A stretch of DNA of 64,000 bases from Neofusicoccum parvum (lineage: Eukaryota > Ascomycota > Dothideomycetes > Botryosphaeriales > Botryosphaeriaceae), in NCBI GenBank assembly GCA_020912385.1, contig CP087212.1:2046001-2110000 (forward strand). The letters run 5' to 3'. The notes below the pieces were generated by a model, which saw only the letters and a program-made list of their open reading frames with translations, did not search any database and had not been told where the DNA came from. The position numbers were made by a program, and so were the translations under genes. Numbering within the stretch: the stretch's first letter is position 1; every line of letters begins with the position of its first letter. This document shows positions 59,335 to 64,000 of the stretch, in pieces.

Positions 59335-61394
59335 TTACGCCTTCTTGACGCCGTACCCGGCAAACGGCAGCCCCGTCTTCTCGACGATGTACTCCATGGC
59401 CTGCAGCAGCTTCTCGTCCTCGAAACGTCTTCCCACCAACTGCAACGACACCGGCGCATCCCTGTACGTCTCGGGCTCGTCTGTTTGGCCAGAGTCAGCG
59501 GCGTGCGAGGGGAGGACATCACTGTCAAGAGCTTGGAGGGCTTACAAAGCTTGTGGTTGAAGTCGTCGTGCTCGTTGCGCGGCTGGTACGTCTCGTCCTT
59601 GACGTCGATAGCGGGGTCGACCTGTGAGACCTGCTTCAGATCAGCATGCGCTGTTCTCGCATGGCCGAATGCCACCACCCTTGTAGCATTATGCGCGCAA
59701 CCACGAGACAACTTACCGGGAAGCTGAGCGAGGGGTAGTCCAGCAGATTCCACTGGCTCGTGTAGCCCCAGTACTTCGCATTGTCGATGGGAGGTGCAGC
59801 GCCTGGCCCGACTGGGCAGAGGATCACGTCAACCGCGCCGGCCCCATCCTCTCCAGTTGCGGTTGCGTTCCAGTGTTGCAAATAATCTCCGCGGTACTGG
59901 TTGCGCATGTTTACGAGACGCCAGAACTCAGGTATGGTGTAAGGTTCCTTGGGGACGTGCGGGTTCTCCTTAATGATGAAGTTGGACAGCGGACGCCAAG
60001 GTTCACCGGAGGCGTCGATTGCAGCTGCTTCTTCGCGGCTGGCATCGGCGAAGTAGAGACTTGCCTGAGGTAAACCGTTAGCTGGGTAACCACAAGAGCA
60101 GCGAGGTCATGCTCGAGAGATTGCGATTAGTTCTTCAGAGGAAAGCAAGCAGGAAATAGCTTTTCTGCAAGAGGGCAAACGGGATAGAAGAGAACTTACG
60201 ATGATCTCCCAGGCCAGATCGTGCTTGTACGGCGTCCACTCAACCACCTCCACATCACCAGCCGCCTTCAACTTGTCCACCACCTCCTTCATCGCCCTCA
60301 ACACCGGCGGGTGCGGCTTCACAACGCCATCATCCCACATCACACCAACCTTCAACTTCTTTTTTCCTTCCGCATCCTTCGGCAACCATTCCTCATCATA
60401 CCGCCACTTCATCGGAATCAAATCCACCTGCTTCAACCACGGCTTCGCATCAATCAGCGTCTTCGTGAACACCTTCACGCCCTCCAAACTCGTACTCAAC
60501 GGCCCAATCACCGGCACAATCGCCTCCTGCCCCTTCCTATCACCCCATCAGCACACCCCTCACCCAACCAGGACACGAAAAAAAAAAAACCACTCACATC
60601 GTCGCCACACCCCCCGCATTCGGCAACCTCCACGCCGTCGGCCGCAATCCCCAAACGCCACAATTCGCGGCCGGACTCCTCACACTCCCCCCAATATCCG
60701 TGCCGACGCCAAGACAGCTGCCCCTAAACCCAACCAACGCACCCTCACCCCCACTACTCCCACCGCTCGTCAACCGCGTGTTAAACGGGTTGACGGTGAC
60801 ACCAAACAGGTTGCTGCTAGTCTCCAGATGCATCAGCGTCTGCGGCTGCGTCGTGCGCGCGTAGAACACCGCGCCGGCGGACCACAGGATGTCGAGGATG
60901 ACCGCCTGCGGCGTGCCCGCGTGCCCCGCCCACGCCGCGAAGCCGGCGTTGGTCGGCAGGCCCTCCATCGACATGTGCTCCTTGACCGAGATCGGCAGGC
61001 CGTGCAGCGGGCCGACGGGCTGGCCCGTCTGGGCCAGGTGCGCGTCGAGCGCGGCGGCGCGGGCGAGGGCGCGGGCGGGGAGCAGCTCGGTGAGGCAGTT
61101 GGTGGCGGCTTGGGCGAGGGCGGCGCGGCGGAGGAAGGCGGTGGTGACGGCGGTGGAGGTGAGGGCGCCGGTGGAGAGGGCGGAGAGGAGGGTTTCGGGG
61201 AGGGAGTCGGTGATGTGGAGCTCGGCGGCGGTGAGGAGCTGGGAGGGGAGCGTGCTGGGGTTGAGGGGGAGGGGGGAGGGGAGCGATGGGAGCGCTGGCT
61301 GCACGGCGGCGAGCGTGGCCGCGCGGTGGGCTTGCAGCTCGGCCGCGACGTCTTGCCAGGGCTTGCCGTTGGGGACGGGGGTGGGGGATGCCAT
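59335..61394 (-). CDS. amidase-signature hydrolase (acetamidase-like)
   Basis: Five exons (61394-60598, 60536-60200, 60064-59717, 59630-59546, 59480-59335) give 570 residues. The family splits amides to a carboxylate and ammonia. The Ser-cisSer-Lys triad is complete: Lys138 in ISVKEHMS, Ser213 in TSGGSSGGEGA, and Ser237 in GTDIGGSVRSPA, with the usual 24-residue spacing. Conserved text continues as KGQEAIVPVIGPLSTS across intron 1, WEII/ASLYFADA, TYQPRNEHDDFN and DAPVSLQLVGRRFEDEKLL. It has no signal peptide, so it is probably cytosolic and could serve nitrogen scavenging, like AmdS. Exon 1 starts C-rich and becomes G-rich toward its end. Confidence 0.92.
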
Positions 61395-62208
61395 GGTGGG
61401 CGGGTGCGGAGAGCGTCGGTGAGCGGGAAAAGGGCTAGAGAGTGAAGGTGGAAGGGTGAAGACGTAAAGAAAAGCGCGATGGGGCTTTTTGAAGCGCCGA
61501 CATCGCGGCCATTGGAATTAAAAGACCGCTGCTTATTGATAATGCGGCGTTTGGCAGGTTGCCTGGCTAGTTCGTATAGTGGGGTTAGGCGCGTTGATAG
61601 TGGTGGAGGGGCTGATAAGATACTGACGCCGCCCGAGCTCCTTGCCTCTTTGGGCAGGTACATGCGAAATGGCCGGCTGTGTTTCTTTGTAGCTGACACG
61701 CGCAGATGGGAGCCATTGCTATCCATGCGCTGACTGTGCGTAATTAGAAGGCGAAATGATGGTGCTGCCGCTACGCTTGCTTATTGGCAGTGAGAAAGTA
61801 GTCGTAGCGGAGTTGGGACTTAGATGCGGTACGGGAAGTGCAAGGGTGCGAGCCGAAGAGCGGCGGAATATTCGATATCGGCCTATCGGAAGACTTGAAC
61901 CTTTGAACTTGATAAACTTTGGCCTTCAAAAAATCTTTGCATCCCTATCTGCAGCTTTTGACATCTTCAACCCTCGTGTTGATTTCTGTCACACAGCTCA
62001 GAAAAGTGTTAGTGTTTGAACGGCACATTCTCCAACGCAGCAAATATGATTTTCAAGTCAACTCAAGAGCGTCCAAGGGTTGATTCTTTTTATCCGTTTT
62101 GAGTCCTTTTTGAAAGAAGAAATGCTTTTTGATGGTCCAAATCCCGAGGTTTGATGAGTCCAAGATCTTCAACACTTTTCAGAATCTCGCAAGATTCTTT
62201 AGATAGCC
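61395..62208. other. intergenic region between amidase and DAHP synthase
   Basis: It separates two minus-strand genes and should hold the amidase promoter and the DAHP synthase 3' end. The right half is T-rich. No gene is seen. Confidence 0.5.
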
Positions 62209-63733
62209 TCACTTTCTTGCCTGCTCTCCACGGAAATGACCAGCAACTAGGAACGCCAACTCCAACGCTTGCTTTTCGTTGAGGCGGGGATCGCAGTAGG
62301 TTGTGTAGTTCAAACTCAGATCATCCTCGTCGAGACCTTCGCTACCACCGAGGCATTCGGTAACAGCGTCGCCGGTAAGCTCGAGATGCACGCCTCCTAG
62401 GAAAGAGCCAAGCTGCTGATGGATCTTCAGCGCAGAAGCAACTTCCGAAAGGATAGAAGAGAAATGGCGGGTCTTGATGCCGGATTCGGTGGAGCGCGTG
62501 TTTCTGAGGTCAATATTAGCAACGGTTTGCTCCTCATCAACATCTATACTCACCCATGCATAGGGTCGCACTGCCAGACAACGACATGTCCACTCTTCCG
62601 CACGGCTTCGATATGTCCTCCAAGCATTTTCTCGACCTTGTCTTCTCCGTAACGTGTGATCAGAGTCACCTTGCCAACCTCCTTATCCGGGTTGACAATG
62701 TCGAGAAGCTCAATAAGCTCTTCATTCTTCATCGTCGGGCCAACCTTGATTCCGATTGGGTTCTCGATACCACGGAAGTATTCGACATGTCCGTGCGTCA
62801 ACTGCCGGGTGCGGTCACCAACCCAGAGAAAGTGCGCTGAAGTGTTGTACCAGGCCTTGCCATCATCACTGGGAGGGACTTGGGTCCGCGAGCTGGAATT
62901 CTTGGGCCGAGGAAGACGGCGGGTGAGAGCCTCTTCATACTCAAGAACGAGGCCCTCGTGGCTGGTGAACAGCTCAACCGTCTCCAACTGTCCAGCTGTA
63001 TCGGCACCGACGGTACGCATGAAGCGCAGCGACTCCGTGATGCTGCCAACGATTTTCGAGTATTTTTCCTGCAGCTCATCGTTCCGGACATGGCCTAGTC
63101 CCCAGTCGAAAGGGTTGTGAAGATCCGCAATTCCGCTGGATAGCTGCGCGCGGACGTAGTTGGAGGTAGCAGCGGAATGGAAGTAGGCCTGGACGAGTCT
63201 GTCAGGATCTGGAGTCCGCTGGTCTTGGGCGTATCCGTTTAGGATATCTCCACGGAAGCTTGGCATCTCGACACCGTTGACCTTCTCCATAGCGCTTGAG
63301 CGGGGCTTTGCGTATTGACCAGCCATACGTGCGATACGCACAACCGGCTTGTTAGCACCCCAAATGAGAACGAGGGACATCTGCAGCAGGAGCTTGATCT
63401 TGGAATCAATGGCGTCATCCTGACAGTAGGAGAAGAGCTCGGCACAGTCGCCACCCTGCAGCAAGAAGGCCTCACCGAGCGCGACACGCTGAAGGTGAGC
63501 ACGGAGCTTGGTAATCTCGGCAGGTGTCACGATGGGGGGAAGGTTCCGGAGCTTGTCGACTGCGGGACCTAGGCCAGTCTCATCAGGGTAGGTTATCGCT
63601 TGCACGACGGGTTTTGACCGCCAGGCTCCAGAGTGTCAGTTCTGCTTCAGAACAGTCGCAGATAGTACATACATGATGGCTTCCATTCTGATGCAGCGCC
63701 ATTGAGGGTGACTGTGGTTTCAGACGCGCTCAT
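62209..63733 (-). CDS. class II 3-deoxy-D-arabino-heptulosonate 7-phosphate synthase
   Basis: Exons 63733-63673, 63625-62554 and 62503-62209 give 475 residues, normal for plant-type (class II) DAHP synthase. The enzyme joins phosphoenolpyruvate and erythrose 4-phosphate as the first step of the shikimate pathway to aromatic amino acids. Metal- and substrate-site text is complete: LLQGGDCAE, IARMAGQYAKPRS, RGDILNGY, TRQLTHGHVEYFRGIENP, IKVGPTM, LITRYG and CDPMHGNT, the last spanning intron 2. SSWRSKPVVQ spans intron 1, and the short first exon starts with MSASETTVTLNG. No targeting signal is seen. The family is usually feedback-regulated; nothing here shows which amino acid inhibits it. Confidence 0.95.
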
Positions 63734-64000
63734 GTTTGCGGTAAGACAATGCGTGAGTCTAGTCAAGCCTTGAGTCTTTCCGAGTATGCTTGTAGAACGG
63801 AGTCTCGTTGTTCCACGTGGAAACCTCTACTTTATTGTCCTGTTCAATGTCAGAAGCTATTCACATGGGCTCTTGAGCGACCAAATCATGTACGTGAGTC
63901 TCGAAGCCAATTTCTTCCTCTCTCTTCCGAGCGTCTCGACAGATGGAAAGAGCTATGGTTTTTTCCGAAGGGTGAAGAGACTCGTAGTGCGCGCGATCTT
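63734..64000. promoter_or_regulatory. DAHP synthase upstream region with three Gcn4/CPC1-like motifs
   Basis: TGAGTC (GACTCA on the gene's strand) occurs at 63754-63759, 63771-63776 and 63895-63900, all within 170 bp of the start codon. The general amino acid control factor binds TGASTCA, so these are one base short of the full site. Confidence 0.5.

Overview
The window looks like nuclear DNA of a filamentous ascomycete (Pezizomycotina, most likely a Dothideomycete; this rank is inference). The evidence is short introns (mostly 47-70 nt) with CTGAC or CTAAC branch sites, strongly C/G-ending codons, a HET-domain gene relic, a fused P450-reductase of the CYP505 type, a class II DAHP synthase and a fungal-type shelterin TPP1.

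Layout. Positions 1-6416 hold no gene that I can support. Positions 6417-24586 are a conserved core block: an unknown nuclear-type protein (-) and the mitochondrial import subunit SAM37/metaxin (+) share a 278-bp divergent promoter; SAM37 converges on a 1672-residue TPP1/Est3-type telomere protein (-); TPP1 is divergent from FAB1, the FYVE-containing PI3P 5-kinase (+, 2562 aa).

Positions about 24.9-49.3 kb are an accessory block. In order it holds a broken HET gene, an oligopeptide transporter (OPT, +), a CYP505 P450-reductase fusion (+), a broken chloroperoxidase-type gene (+), a second OPT transporter (-), a secreted S10 serine carboxypeptidase (-) and an NmrA-like reductase (-). Copies of one palindromic repeat family (24938, 27923, 32464, 39265, 46137) lie in most of the gaps of this block and were not seen elsewhere in the window. 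The secreted carboxypeptidase and two OPT carriers could together release and import short peptides (inference).

Positions 50.8-63.7 kb return to housekeeping or metabolic genes: mitochondrial isoleucyl-tRNA synthetase (+), a small unknown ORF (-), a small putatively myristoylated protein (+), a short-chain dehydrogenase with a mitochondrial presequence (-), an amidase (-) and a class II DAHP synthase (-) that opens the shikimate pathway and has three Gcn4/CPC1-like motifs upstream.

Most notable: the CYP505 gene seems to carry one GC-AG and one AT-AC intron; a palindromic repeat punctuates the accessory block; two genes are decayed by small indels and stops; and several genes switch wobble base from C to G along their length. 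I did not find a CRISPR array, rRNA or a convincing tRNA.
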